From positions 75,475 to 139,474 of the forward strand of contig JAEWEQ010000028.1 in NCBI GenBank assembly GCA_023389315.1: DNA of 64,000 nt. Reading direction: 5' to 3'. Numbering within the stretch: the first letter of the stretch is position 1; every line of letters starts with the position of its first letter. The notes beneath the pieces were generated by a model. The model did no database searches. It was given only the letters and a program-made list of their open reading frames with translations, and was not told the DNA's origin. The translations under genes were made by a program, and so were the position numbers. Source of the DNA: Actinomycetes bacterium. GTDB lineage: Bacteria > Actinomycetota > Actinomycetes > Actinomycetales > Actinomycetaceae. Below, piece after piece: positions 18,640-26,353 of this stretch.

Positions 18640-19686
18640 TCAGTTAACGTCGAGGGCGTAATACACTTGCTCGCCAATGGCGGCGAACCCCATTCGCCGA
18701 TAAAACTCGTGCGCCCGCTGCGCGTTATTATCATCCACCGCCAGGGTGAAGGATTTGGCGCCGCATTTTTGCGCGGCCCCCATGGCACTGGCCAGTAGGG
18801 CGCGCGCGATCCCCCGCCCGCGTGCCTTCGGATCCACGCCCAGTAGCTCCCCACTGGCCTCCGCCTGGCCGGTGGCGATCCACTGCGCCGGTCGGCGGCT
18901 GGTGAGGATATAGCCCACGACCGCATCGTCCTCGTCCAAAGCAATAAACGACCAACGCTCATCGCAGGTTTGCAGCGCCCGCGACCACCACTGATAGGTA
19001 TCGGCTTGCTGCCCCCAGTTTCGGTCGAAGACCCGGTAATTGAGTGCTTCTACCTCCGCTAGTCGGCGCGGGTCCCAAGCTTGCACCCGGATACCGTTGT
19101 CGGCCGCCTCTTTCAGGGGATCCACCGACAGTGGCGCGGGGGTGGGGAGCTGGCAGTTCAATACCTCGAAAGTGCGCTGCGGGCTGAACCCCGCGGCCAT
19201 GTAGAGCCGGCGGCGTTCGTTGACGTGAGCATCGACCAGGTTATACACCCGGGAACTGCCGTGTCGTTTCCCGCCTGCCACTTTGGCCAGCAATTGGCGG
19301 GCGCGCCGATCCTGCCATTTCAAAACTGCGCGGCCGATGCCACGTCCGCGAGAAGCCGGATCAACGAAAGCGTTCACCCGCGCACACGCGGTCCGATCGG
19401 CCCCAATGGTGATGTCAACCCACGCTACGGCACGCACCGTGCCGGCATGGTCGCGGCCCACAATGGCGTCACCGCAGCGCGCCCCGGTGCAAAACTCCAC
19501 TAAATCGACCAGTTCGTGGGCCTCGCAGCGCACCAGCGCCCGGTCCGCGTCCTCACAGTCCTTCACCAGTTGCGCCACTCCCGCCAAGTCGCGTGCCTGC
19601 AGCTGGTTCCACTGGACACCCAGGTGCGAGGGCGGGTAAGAGGCGGTGTGGGGCGAGTTTTGGCACGCCGTTTCGGGTGAAGTCAT
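18640..19686 (-). CDS. Two-domain GNAT N-acetyltransferase, copy 2
   Basis: A 348-residue protein with two GNAT domains, both with intact acetyl-CoA loops: RGRGIGRAVLKWQ in the first half and RGRGIARALLAS in the second, ending with the typical AHEFYRRMGFAAIGEQVYY. Same length class, orientation and architecture as copy 1, so a tandem duplication is likely, though the two have diverged greatly. GAGGG lies 5 nt before the ATG. It lies between parC and parE, which is unusual because these two are often closer together. Possible roles include small-molecule or antibiotic acetylation or thiol biosynthesis; none can be chosen from the sequence. Confidence 0.85.
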   Translation of the reverse strand: MTSPETACQNSPHTASYPPSHLGVQWNQLQARDLAGVAQLVKDCEDADRALVRCEAHELVDLVEFCTGARCGDAIVGRDHAGTVRAVAWVDITIGADRTACARVNAFVDPASRGRGIGRAVLKWQDRRARQLLAKVAGGKRHGSSRVYNLVDAHVNERRRLYMAAGFSPQRTFEVLNCQLPTPAPLSVDPLKEAADNGIRVQAWDPRRLAEVEALNYRVFDRNWGQQADTYQWWSRALQTCDERWSFIALDEDDAVVGYILTSRRPAQWIATGQAEASGELLGVDPKARGRGIARALLASAMGAAQKCGAKSFTLAVDDNNAQRAHEFYRRMGFAAIGEQVYYALDVN

Positions 19687-19742
19687 GGGTCCCTCTTAAA
19701 GTAGAAAGCCAACGGGGCTGAGCGTCGTCTAATTTACAGCCG

Positions 19743-21884
19743 TTAAGCGTCAATTTGTTCGCGACTGAGCTGGTCAGAACCAGCCACAATGAAGTCCCTG
19801 CGCGGTGCCACTTCTGAGCCCATTAGCAGTTCGAATACCCGCTCCGCCTCCAGCACCGCGGTTTCATCTTCAATGGTGATGCGCCGCAGGGTGCGGTGTG
19901 CTGGGTCCATAGTGGTTTCAGCCAACTGGTCAGCGTCCATTTCACCTAGGCCCTTATAACGCTGAATCGGTTCTTTATATTTGCGCCCGGATTTGCGAAG
20001 CTGGCGCAGTTTTTCATGCAGTTCTTCTTCCGAGTAGGTGTATATTAACTCCGCTGCCCGCCGCCCCTGCTTGGGCAGTTCGATGCGGTGCAGTGGCGGG
20101 ACTGCGGCGTATAGGCGACCGGCTTCCACTAGCGGCCGCATGTAGCGGAAGAAAAGGGTTAGCAGTAGGGTGCGGATGTGGGCGCCGTCCACGTCCGCAT
20201 CGGTCATCAGTACCACTTTGCCGTAACGTGCTTGGCTGAGGTCGAAAGTACGGCCCGACCCGGCTCCGATGATCTGGATAATGGCGGAACATTCTCCGTT
20301 GGAGAGCATATCCGCGGTGGATTTCTTCTGCACGTTCAAGATCTTGCCGCGGATCGGGAAAAGTGCTTGGAACTCGGAAGAGCGGGCGAACTTTGCCGTG
20401 CCGAGGGCGGAGTCGCCCTCGACAATAAACAGCTCGGAAGTAGCCACGTCGTTGGAGCGACAATCAGCTAACTTAGCTGGCAGCGAAGAGGTTTCCAAAG
20501 CGTTTTTGCGTCGCGAAATTTCCTTATGCATGCGGGCGGAGACACGCGCTTTCATCTCCCCCACGATCTTTTCCATCCACGCGTCGGTGGTCTGTTTGTG
20601 TTCGCGTTTGGTGGACTTAAAACGGGTCTTCAGGAAATCGGTGACCACTTTGGACACCACTTGGCGGATCTGCGGGGTGCCTAGGACTTCCTTGGTTTGG
20701 CCTTCAAACTGCGGTTCTGGGAACCGCACGGTAACCACCGCGGTCATACCGGCGAGGATGTCTTCTTTTTCGATCCGCCCGTCCTTGGCGGTGATCTTGT
20801 ATTTGCGTGAGTTCTTCTCCGCCAGCGAGCGGATGCTCTTGACCAGGGCTTGCTCGAAGCCTTGCACGTGGGTGCCACCCTTGGGGGTGGCGATGATATT
20901 AACGAAGGCTCGGCTGACGGTGTCGTAGCCAACTCCCCAGCGCATGGCGATATCAACTTCGCAGGTGCGTTCGATCTCAACGGGCTGCAGGTGACCGGTT
21001 TCGTCCAGGCGCTGCACCACTTCGTCATAGGTGCCACTGCCTTGGATACGCATGGTGTCGGTGACTGCTCCATCGGGTGCAAGGAAGTCGACGAAGTCTT
21101 CCACTCCCCCGTCGAAACGCAGTGATTCTTCTACCGCTTCGGCGCCGCGTTCATCGCGCACCAAGATGGTCAGTCCCGGCACCAGGAAGGCAGTTTGGCG
21201 GGCGCGCTCCACCAGTGCTTCCCAAGAGAACCCTTCAGAGGAGGGGAAGATTTGGAAGTCTGCCCAAAACCGCACGCGGGTGCCGCTGACGCCGCGCTTG
21301 ACCTTGCCCACCACGTCCAACTCGGAGGCGTCAGTGAAGGGGGTGAATGGTGAGTTTGGGGTGCGTTGGGCGGCATCGTCGAAGCGGCCGGGCTCGCCGC
21401 GACGGAAGCACATCTGGTAGGTCTTCCCACCGCGGTCAACTTGGACGTCCAAGCGGGCGGAGAGGGCGTTGACTACCGAGGCGCCGACGCCGTGGAGGCC
21501 GCCGGCGGAGCCGTAGGACCCGCCCCCGAATTTGCCACCGGCGTGCAGCTTGGTGAAGACCACCTCCACGCCGGATAATCCCACCGAGTCAACCGTATCG
21601 ACCGGGATGCCACGTCCGTCGTCAAAGATGGAAACCGAGTGGTCGGGATGGAGGGTGACTTGAATGTTTTGGCAGTGCCCTTCGAGCGCTTCGTCTACCG
21701 CGTTGTCGATGATTTCCCACAGGCAGTGCATGAGGCCGCGAGAGTCAGTGGACCCGATGTACATACCGGGTCGCTTGCGAACGGCTTCGAGCCCTTCCAG
21801 CACGGATAGGTGGCGGGCGCTGTATTCCTCCACGTTGGTGGCCTTCTTGGAGTCCTTTTTCGTCACCCCACCATGGTAGGCCAT
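19743..21884 (-). CDS. parE: DNA topoisomerase IV subunit B
   Basis: ATPase subunit of topoisomerase IV. Visible: GHKL motifs DNAVDEA, DDGRGIP and GGLHGVGASVVNALS; Toprim motifs EGDSALGTAK and DADVDGAHIRTL; and the C-terminal YKGLGEMDADQLAETT. The 713-residue length fits. GGAA lies about 9 nt upstream of the ATG; an internal GTG seven codons in is possible. It is transcribed after rpoD in the same direction, with a strong hairpin between them, so it probably has its own promoter. The EGDSALGT form of the Toprim motif is usual for actinobacterial ParE. Confidence 0.96.
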   Translation of the reverse strand: MAYHGGVTKKDSKKATNVEEYSARHLSVLEGLEAVRKRPGMYIGSTDSRGLMHCLWEIIDNAVDEALEGHCQNIQVTLHPDHSVSIFDDGRGIPVDTVDSVGLSGVEVVFTKLHAGGKFGGGSYGSAGGLHGVGASVVNALSARLDVQVDRGGKTYQMCFRRGEPGRFDDAAQRTPNSPFTPFTDASELDVVGKVKRGVSGTRVRFWADFQIFPSSEGFSWEALVERARQTAFLVPGLTILVRDERGAEAVEESLRFDGGVEDFVDFLAPDGAVTDTMRIQGSGTYDEVVQRLDETGHLQPVEIERTCEVDIAMRWGVGYDTVSRAFVNIIATPKGGTHVQGFEQALVKSIRSLAEKNSRKYKITAKDGRIEKEDILAGMTAVVTVRFPEPQFEGQTKEVLGTPQIRQVVSKVVTDFLKTRFKSTKREHKQTTDAWMEKIVGEMKARVSARMHKEISRRKNALETSSLPAKLADCRSNDVATSELFIVEGDSALGTAKFARSSEFQALFPIRGKILNVQKKSTADMLSNGECSAIIQIIGAGSGRTFDLSQARYGKVVLMTDADVDGAHIRTLLLTLFFRYMRPLVEAGRLYAAVPPLHRIELPKQGRRAAELIYTYSEEELHEKLRQLRKSGRKYKEPIQRYKGLGEMDADQLAETTMDPAHRTLRRITIEDETAVLEAERVFELLMGSEVAPRRDFIVAGSDQLSREQIDA

Positions 21885-21913
21885 CGCTGGGTTTTCCTTG
21901 CTCTGCCACGCCC

Positions 21914-21949
21914 AACGGGCCCACCGACCGGTTGGTCAGCGGGCCCGTT
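21914..21949 (-). terminator. Hairpin terminator after rpoD
   Basis: AACGGGCCC (21914-21922) pairs with GGGCCCGTT (21941-21949), with a secondary GACC/GGTC pairing in the loop. It lies in the 80 bp between the rpoD stop and the parE start. Confidence 0.75.
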
Positions 21950-21964
21950 TAGAGGTCTAAGGTA

Positions 21965-24004
21965 CTAGTCGAGGTAGTCGCGTAGCACCTGTGACCGGGA
22001 GGGGTGGCGCAGCTTCGACATAGTCTTGGATTCGATCTGGCGGATGCGTTCGCGGGTCACCCCGTATACCTTGCCGATCTCATCCAGGGTCTTCGGCTGT
22101 CCATCTCCCAACCCGAAGCGCATGGAAACGACTCCGGCTTCGCGTTCTGAGAGGGTGTCCAGTACTCGATGTAACTGTTCTTGCAGCAGCGTGAAGGACA
22201 CGGCATCGGTGGGAACGATCGCTTCGGAGTCCTCGATCAGGTCCCCAAACTCGGAGTCACCGTCTTCACCCAGCGGCGTGTGCAGGGAGATTGGTTCGCG
22301 GCCGTACTTTTGTACTTCCACCACCTTCTCCGGAGTCATGTCCAGTTCCTTGGCCAGTTCCTCGGGGGTGGGTTCGCGGCCCAGGTCTTGCAGCATTTGT
22401 CGCTGTACGCGCGCGAGTTTGTTAATCACTTCAACCATGTGCACCGGGATGCGAATGGTGCGGGCCTGGTCGGCCATGGCACGGGTGATGGCCTGGCGGA
22501 TCCACCAGGTGGCGTAGGTGGAGAACTTATAGCCCTTGGTGTAATCGAACTTCTCTACCGCGCGGATCAGACCCAGGTTGCCTTCTTGAATGAGGTCAAG
22601 GAACAGCATTCCGCGGCCGGTGTAGCGCTTGGCCAACGACACCACCAGACGCAAGTTAGCTTCCAGCAGGTGGTTCTTAGCCAGTTGCCCGTCCTGCACG
22701 ATGATTTGCAGTTCGCGGCGCAATTTGGAGGGAATCTCATCGCCGGCTCGTTTGATCTTTTGCTCGGCGAACAGACCCGCTTCGATTCGGCGTGCCAGGT
22801 CCACTTCCTGGGCGGCGGTGAGCAGAGCTACCTTACCGATTTGCTTCAGATAGTCCTTCACCGGGTCGGCAGTGGCGCCAGCGACGGTGACTTTTTGTAC
22901 CGGTTCGTCTGTGTCATCGGAGTCGGAAACGACGAATCCGCCCGAGCGCACCGCGGTGCGGTCTTCTTCCTCAGTTTTGCGACGCTTACGACGCCCCATC
23001 TTGGGTTTGTCTGCGTCGGTTTCGTCGTCCTCGTCCTCGTCGTCTTCTTCTTCGTCGTCTTCGGTTTCGGGTTCTTCTTCGTCCTCGTCCTCATCGAGGT
23101 CGAGGTCTTCGACGTCTTCGACGTCTTCGAAGTTCTCCGGTTCGGCTTCGGTGTCTTCGTCTTCTAGTTCGTCGTCGAGTTCGTCAGCTTCCACCACCGG
23201 TTTGGTTTCTTCTTTACGAGTACGGGTGGTGCGCTTAGTGGTCTTCTTCTTCGCGGCGGGCTTAGCGGGGGTCTTCTCCGCGCCCTCGCTGGCGGTAGTT
23301 TCTTCCTTATCCGCCCCAGCCTTAGTAGCGGGCTTCGCGGTGGTTTTCTTGGTGGTGGGCTTGGCGTGGGTCGTAGCCTCAGCCTTGGGGGCAGTCTTCT
23401 TGGCGGGCTTTTCTGCGCCGGCGCCGTCTGCTGCAGTAGCGGGCGTCTTTTCGGCGGCGGGCGCCTCCTTGGCGGCGGCCTTCTTAGCGGGAGCCTTGGC
23501 TGCCGCAGTCTTGCTGCTCGTGGTCTTGCTGGCCGGGGCCTTCTTAGCCGTCGTCTTCCTGGCGGCAGTTTGCTTGGCTGCGGGCTTCGTCTCGCTAGCC
23601 TTGGTTTCACTCGCCTTCTCGTCCGCAACGGCGCCGGCGGCGGCCGCTTTCACAGTCTTCGCGACCTTGGTCTTAGCAGCGGCAGTCTTCACGGTCTTTG
23701 CCTCAGCCTTGCTGGCAGTTGCCTTGCTGGTGGTCGCCTTAGTAGCGGCCTTAGTGGACTTGCTGGCCGCAGCCTTAGAGCTGGTGGTAGTTTTGGCGCT
23801 CGCGGTGGTCTTGGCGCTGGCAGCCGGCTTAGAGCTCGCAGTTGTCTTGGCTCCCGCTTTCGCGGTTGCCTTGGTCTTGGTTTTCGCCGCAGTGGCCGAA
23901 GAGTCTGACTTCGGGGCGGCCTTCGTCTTCCCTGTGCTGGTCTTAGAGGTCTTCCTCTTTGTGGTTTGAGCTTCCTGCTCAGCTGCGGTTTTTGACGCTG
24001 CCAC
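21965..24004 (-). CDS. rpoD: Principal sigma factor of RNA polymerase (SigA/HrdB type)
   Basis: Directs RNA polymerase to housekeeping promoters. The C-terminal half has region 1.2 ([11 protein letters not shown]), 2.3/2.4 ([22 protein letters not shown]), region 3 and region 4.2 ([13 protein letters not shown]), ending LRDYLD. The first ~290 residues are almost only Lys, Ala, Thr and Ser, followed by ~70 residues of nearly pure Asp/Glu; such extensions occur in HrdB-like and bifidobacterial factors but this one is long. I prefer GTG 24004, with AAAGGTGAG 4 nt upstream, over GTG 24013, which abuts that sequence. A leader of about 190-240 nt with two -10 boxes precedes it. Confidence 0.95.
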   Translation of the reverse strand: MAASKTAAEQEAQTTKRKTSKTSTGKTKAAPKSDSSATAAKTKTKATAKAGAKTTASSKPAASAKTTASAKTTTSSKAAASKSTKAATKATTSKATASKAEAKTVKTAAAKTKVAKTVKAAAAGAVADEKASETKASETKPAAKQTAARKTTAKKAPASKTTSSKTAAAKAPAKKAAAKEAPAAEKTPATAADGAGAEKPAKKTAPKAEATTHAKPTTKKTTAKPATKAGADKEETTASEGAEKTPAKPAAKKKTTKRTTRTRKEETKPVVEADELDDELEDEDTEAEPENFEDVEDVEDLDLDEDEDEEEPETEDDEEEDDEDEDDETDADKPKMGRRKRRKTEEEDRTAVRSGGFVVSDSDDTDEPVQKVTVAGATADPVKDYLKQIGKVALLTAAQEVDLARRIEAGLFAEQKIKRAGDEIPSKLRRELQIIVQDGQLAKNHLLEANLRLVVSLAKRYTGRGMLFLDLIQEGNLGLIRAVEKFDYTKGYKFSTYATWWIRQAITRAMADQARTIRIPVHMVEVINKLARVQRQMLQDLGREPTPEELAKELDMTPEKVVEVQKYGREPISLHTPLGEDGDSEFGDLIEDSEAIVPTDAVSFTLLQEQLHRVLDTLSEREAGVVSMRFGLGDGQPKTLDEIGKVYGVTRERIRQIESKTMSKLRHPSRSQVLRDYLD

Positions 24005-24208
24005 CGAACTCACCTTTCAAGATCTACACACTCGAAGCGTTACCGAACGCGACCGAACCTCACCGTCTACAATCACCACCGGCCGAGTTTTATTCCCGAC
24101 ATCCGAAAGTCACCGCACGCCAAGCTCCCTGCTCAGCTTGTTTCGCCACGGAAATGGAACCTAGTACCCATATTTGGTTTAATTTGAGCTGGAGTAAGTC
24201 GGCGGGTC

Positions 24209-24214
24209 AGTGTA
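24209..24214 (-). promoter_or_regulatory. Extended -10 box for rpoD
   Basis: On the minus strand the sequence reads TGCTACACT, an extended -10 (TGn plus TACACT), about 200 bp before the rpoD start. Confidence 0.5.
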
Positions 24215-24247
24215 GCAGATGGGATGAGATTTCAGTACAACACGACA

Positions 24248-24253
24248 ATTATA
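24248..24253 (-). promoter_or_regulatory. Consensus -10 box TATAAT upstream of rpoD
   Basis: A perfect TATAAT on the minus strand, about 245 bp before the rpoD start. The -35 region at 17-18 bp spacing (TCGCCG/TTCGCC) is weak. Confidence 0.5.
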
Positions 24254-24358
24254 GTCAGACACCTACCGACCGGCGAATTGGGAGCCCATTTTGCGGGCAG
24301 TTCCCAGCGTCCCCGCGGGCGTTTTACCCACTCAGCCGACGCTGCTGAAATCGCGCCT

Positions 24359-24748
24359 TTATCGCATGAAATGGGTAGTGGTTAGTACCGGACAGGGGGC
24401 GTCCAGCAGCACCCGCGTAGCGTTCGACCCCAGGTTGGTGCTGCACGATCCTCCCATGCGAAGCCCCAGCACAATGAGCGTCGCCTGCAGCTCCTCGGCA
24501 GTGTCCAAAATGGTCTTCGCGATCGGTTCATCTCCACGGGCGTTGCGCACTTGGAATGCCACGTCGGCCTTTTCCAAAGCTGCCCACAGGCGCCCGTGCG
24601 CATCCATCTCGGTGCGTTCGTCGTCGGCGTTCATGCGTGTTGCCACCACGATGGTCAACTTAGTGTTCAGCATCTCGGTGACCCGGATAGCGACTTGCAG
24701 TGCGGCGTCCGATTCATCTTTGCCATGGTAACTAAGCACAACCGACAT
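24359..24748 (-). CDS. Single-domain universal stress protein
   Basis: A 129-residue UspA-fold protein (SVVLSYHGKDESDAALQVAI ... MNTKLTIVVA-like strand ... ATLIVLGLRMGGSCSTNLGSNATRVLLDAPCPVLTT). The G-x2-G-x9-G(S/T) nucleotide loop is recognisable as GLRMGG...LGSNATRV, so ATP binding is possible. AAGGAGGG lies 3 nt upstream of the ATG, a very strong ribosome site. Divergent from the prenyl synthase with 42 bp between starts, so the promoters overlap. Role: probably stress or energy-state adaptation, target unknown. Confidence 0.88.
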   Translation of the reverse strand: MSVVLSYHGKDESDAALQVAIRVTEMLNTKLTIVVATRMNADDERTEMDAHGRLWAALEKADVAFQVRNARGDEPIAKTILDTAEELQATLIVLGLRMGGSCSTNLGSNATRVLLDAPCPVLTTTHFMR

Positions 24749-24766
24749 GGGCCCTCCTTACCTTCG

Positions 24767-24783
24767 TACCCTTAGGGTATCTT
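24767..24783 (+). promoter_or_regulatory. Palindrome and -10 box of the leaderless idsA promoter
   Basis: TACCCT-T-AGGGTA (24767-24779) overlaps TATCTT (24778-24783), which ends 7 nt before the idsA ATG. A protein bound at the palindrome could control both divergent genes. Confidence 0.45.
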
Positions 24784-24790
24784 TAGGGAC

Positions 24791-25876
24791 ATGGTCACGA
24801 CGAATTCGCACCCCGCCAACCCCCTGGACTTATCTAGTTTTGGGGCGCGGATCCACCAGCTTTGCCACCACGTCCTCGCCGAAGAACTCGCCCCGGTTGC
24901 CAACCACCCGGCCCTGGCCAGCTTCCGCGAAGTCATCACCCCCTACGTCACCGAAGGTAAATCCTTGCGCGCTTTAGGAGTCAGCGTTGGTGCAGCGGTA
25001 GCGTCGGGCAGGCAGCTGGGCGAGGACGAAACCGCCCTGCAACTGGGAGTGGCGTTGGAACTGTACCAAGGTTCCGCATTGATCCACGATGACTTGATCG
25101 ACCAGGCCCCCGTCCGGCGTGGACAACCCAGCGCCCACGTGCGTGCCGCCCAGCTAATTAGCCCGCAACTGGCCGAGCCAGTGGCGATTTTGGCCGGTGA
25201 CTACCTACTTTCCCTGGTACACGCCCGCACCGTGGACGCCCTCGCCTGCCTCCCCCCGGCCACCGCACAGCGGGTGGGACGCTACCTCGCTGATATCACC
25301 GCGGAGGTCGCATGGGGACAGTACCTGGACGTCCTGGCCGCCAGTGAAGGCTTGGCTGACCCGGTGCAACTGCGCGCACACGTGCTGGAAGTCATCGCGG
25401 TTAAGGCTGGCAACTACTCGGTGATGCGCCCCCTCATTTTGGGGGCCCTGCTATATACCGATAGCGAAGAGATTTTGGCGCCACTGCGGGTGGCGGGACA
25501 CAACTGGGGCTTAGCCTTCCAGATGCGCGACGATGCTTTAGATTTCGCTAACGCCGATGCCACTACCGGGAAGACCGCGGGCACGGATCTGCGTGAAGGC
25601 AAACGCACCGTGTTGCTCACCCTGGGCCTGGAGCGCGCCGACGCTCAGCAACGGCAACTGCTGGTAGATGCCCTGGGACGATCCGATCTGGAAGCCGCGC
25701 AGGTGGCGCAAATCCGCCAAGTGTTGGCAGATTGTGGCGCTTGGGAAGAACACGAGCAGATGATTACCCAGCTGTACCAACAGGGCTTGGCCGCGTTGGA
25801 TCAGCTACCGGTAGACACTGCTGCCCGCGGGCTACTGCGCGACTACGCTAGATTACTGGTGGAACGCCAATACTAA
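24791..25876 (+). CDS. idsA: Polyprenyl (geranylgeranyl-type) diphosphate synthase
   Basis: Condenses isopentenyl diphosphate with allylic diphosphates to make isoprenoid precursors. Both aspartate-rich motifs are intact: HDDLIDQ with DDLID at residues 100-104, and RDDALDF with DDALD at 247-251, plus GKTAGTDLREGK. The residues 4 and 5 before the first motif are Ala and Ser rather than aromatic, which in this family favours products longer than C15. The 361-residue length is normal. A -10 box 7 nt before the ATG suggests a leaderless message. Converges on the Rv2175c-like gene; the order idsA, Rv2175c, pknL, aroG matches M. tuberculosis. Confidence 0.92.
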   Translation: MVTTNSHPANPLDLSSFGARIHQLCHHVLAEELAPVANHPALASFREVITPYVTEGKSLRALGVSVGAAVASGRQLGEDETALQLGVALELYQGSALIHDDLIDQAPVRRGQPSAHVRAAQLISPQLAEPVAILAGDYLLSLVHARTVDALACLPPATAQRVGRYLADITAEVAWGQYLDVLAASEGLADPVQLRAHVLEVIAVKAGNYSVMRPLILGALLYTDSEEILAPLRVAGHNWGLAFQMRDDALDFANADATTGKTAGTDLREGKRTVLLTLGLERADAQQRQLLVDALGRSDLEAAQVAQIRQVLADCGAWEEHEQMITQLYQQGLAALDQLPVDTAARGLLRDYARLLVERQY

Positions 25877-25892
25877 ATCAGCGCCGCGGCAC

Positions 25893-26231
25893 TCAGAAAG
25901 CAAGCGGCAAGATAGCGTTTCGTACCTCGCGCACCCGGTTTTGCGCCAGCAACTGCAGCGGAGTGTCGTCCAAACCGTCGTGAGTTTCCATCATCCAGGC
26001 GGTAGCCTCTTCGATGCTGAAGCCGGCATCAAGCAACATCGTCACGGTGCCGCGCACCGACTCTAGTGGAATCCACCCGTTGGGCCCCTTGGCGAAGCAG
26101 GCGGCGGGAACGTGCGGCTTGCGGTCAATCATGACCTTCAGCAGTACGTTTTCTGCCCACAGCTGTTTAATTCGCGAGGGCGTTACCCCCAGTTTGGTGG
26201 CGGCCTGGCGTTGGTCAAGGAATTCACTCAT
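25893..26231 (-). CDS. Rv2175c-family DNA-binding protein
   Basis: A 112-residue protein with an N-terminal winged helix-turn-helix (FLDQRQAATKLGVTPSRIKQLWAEN) and a conserved C-terminal region (GTVTMLLDAGFSIEEATAWMM). In M. tuberculosis the homologue is a DNA-binding substrate of the kinase PknL, and here the pknL gene is again divergent and adjacent, so the same regulatory pair is likely. Several Thr/Ser lie near the N-terminal half but the N-terminal phosphorylated Thr known from Rv2175c cannot be matched with confidence. Targets on the chromosome are unknown. Confidence 0.85.
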   Translation of the reverse strand: MSEFLDQRQAATKLGVTPSRIKQLWAENVLLKVMIDRKPHVPAACFAKGPNGWIPLESVRGTVTMLLDAGFSIEEATAWMMETHDGLDDTPLQLLAQNRVREVRNAILPLAF

Positions 26232-26340
26232 GCTTGCATCCTACCTTGCGCTCCCCCGGCGGCCCCACTGCGCCCGGGGCCCAGCTGGGCGAATCTGGCT
26301 TCTGTCGGGGTGGTGACCACCTGCGCGGAGGGTTTTTGCA

Positions 26341-26346
26341 TACAAT
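26341..26346 (+). promoter_or_regulatory. -10 box of leaderless pknL
   Basis: TACAAT ends 7 nt before the GTG at 26354, so transcription should begin at the start codon. An 11-bp symmetric element, GTGGTGACCAC, lies at 26310-26320 in the -35 area. Confidence 0.55.
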
Positions 26347-26353
26347 CTGGCAC

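Larger units (their letters stand above)
24005..24358. other. rpoD leader and promoter region
   Basis: 354 bp without a gene, between the rpoD start and the uspA stop (both on the minus strand). It holds two minus-strand -10 boxes, described separately. The 190 bp between them and rpoD is AT-richer than its surroundings, with no obvious riboswitch or hairpin. Confidence 0.6.

Noticed and set aside
22872..23969. 365-codon open frame on the + strand inside rpoD
   Set aside because: Antisense of the low-complexity Lys/Ala/acidic region, which rarely yields stops on the opposite strand; Ser/Val/Ala runs only.
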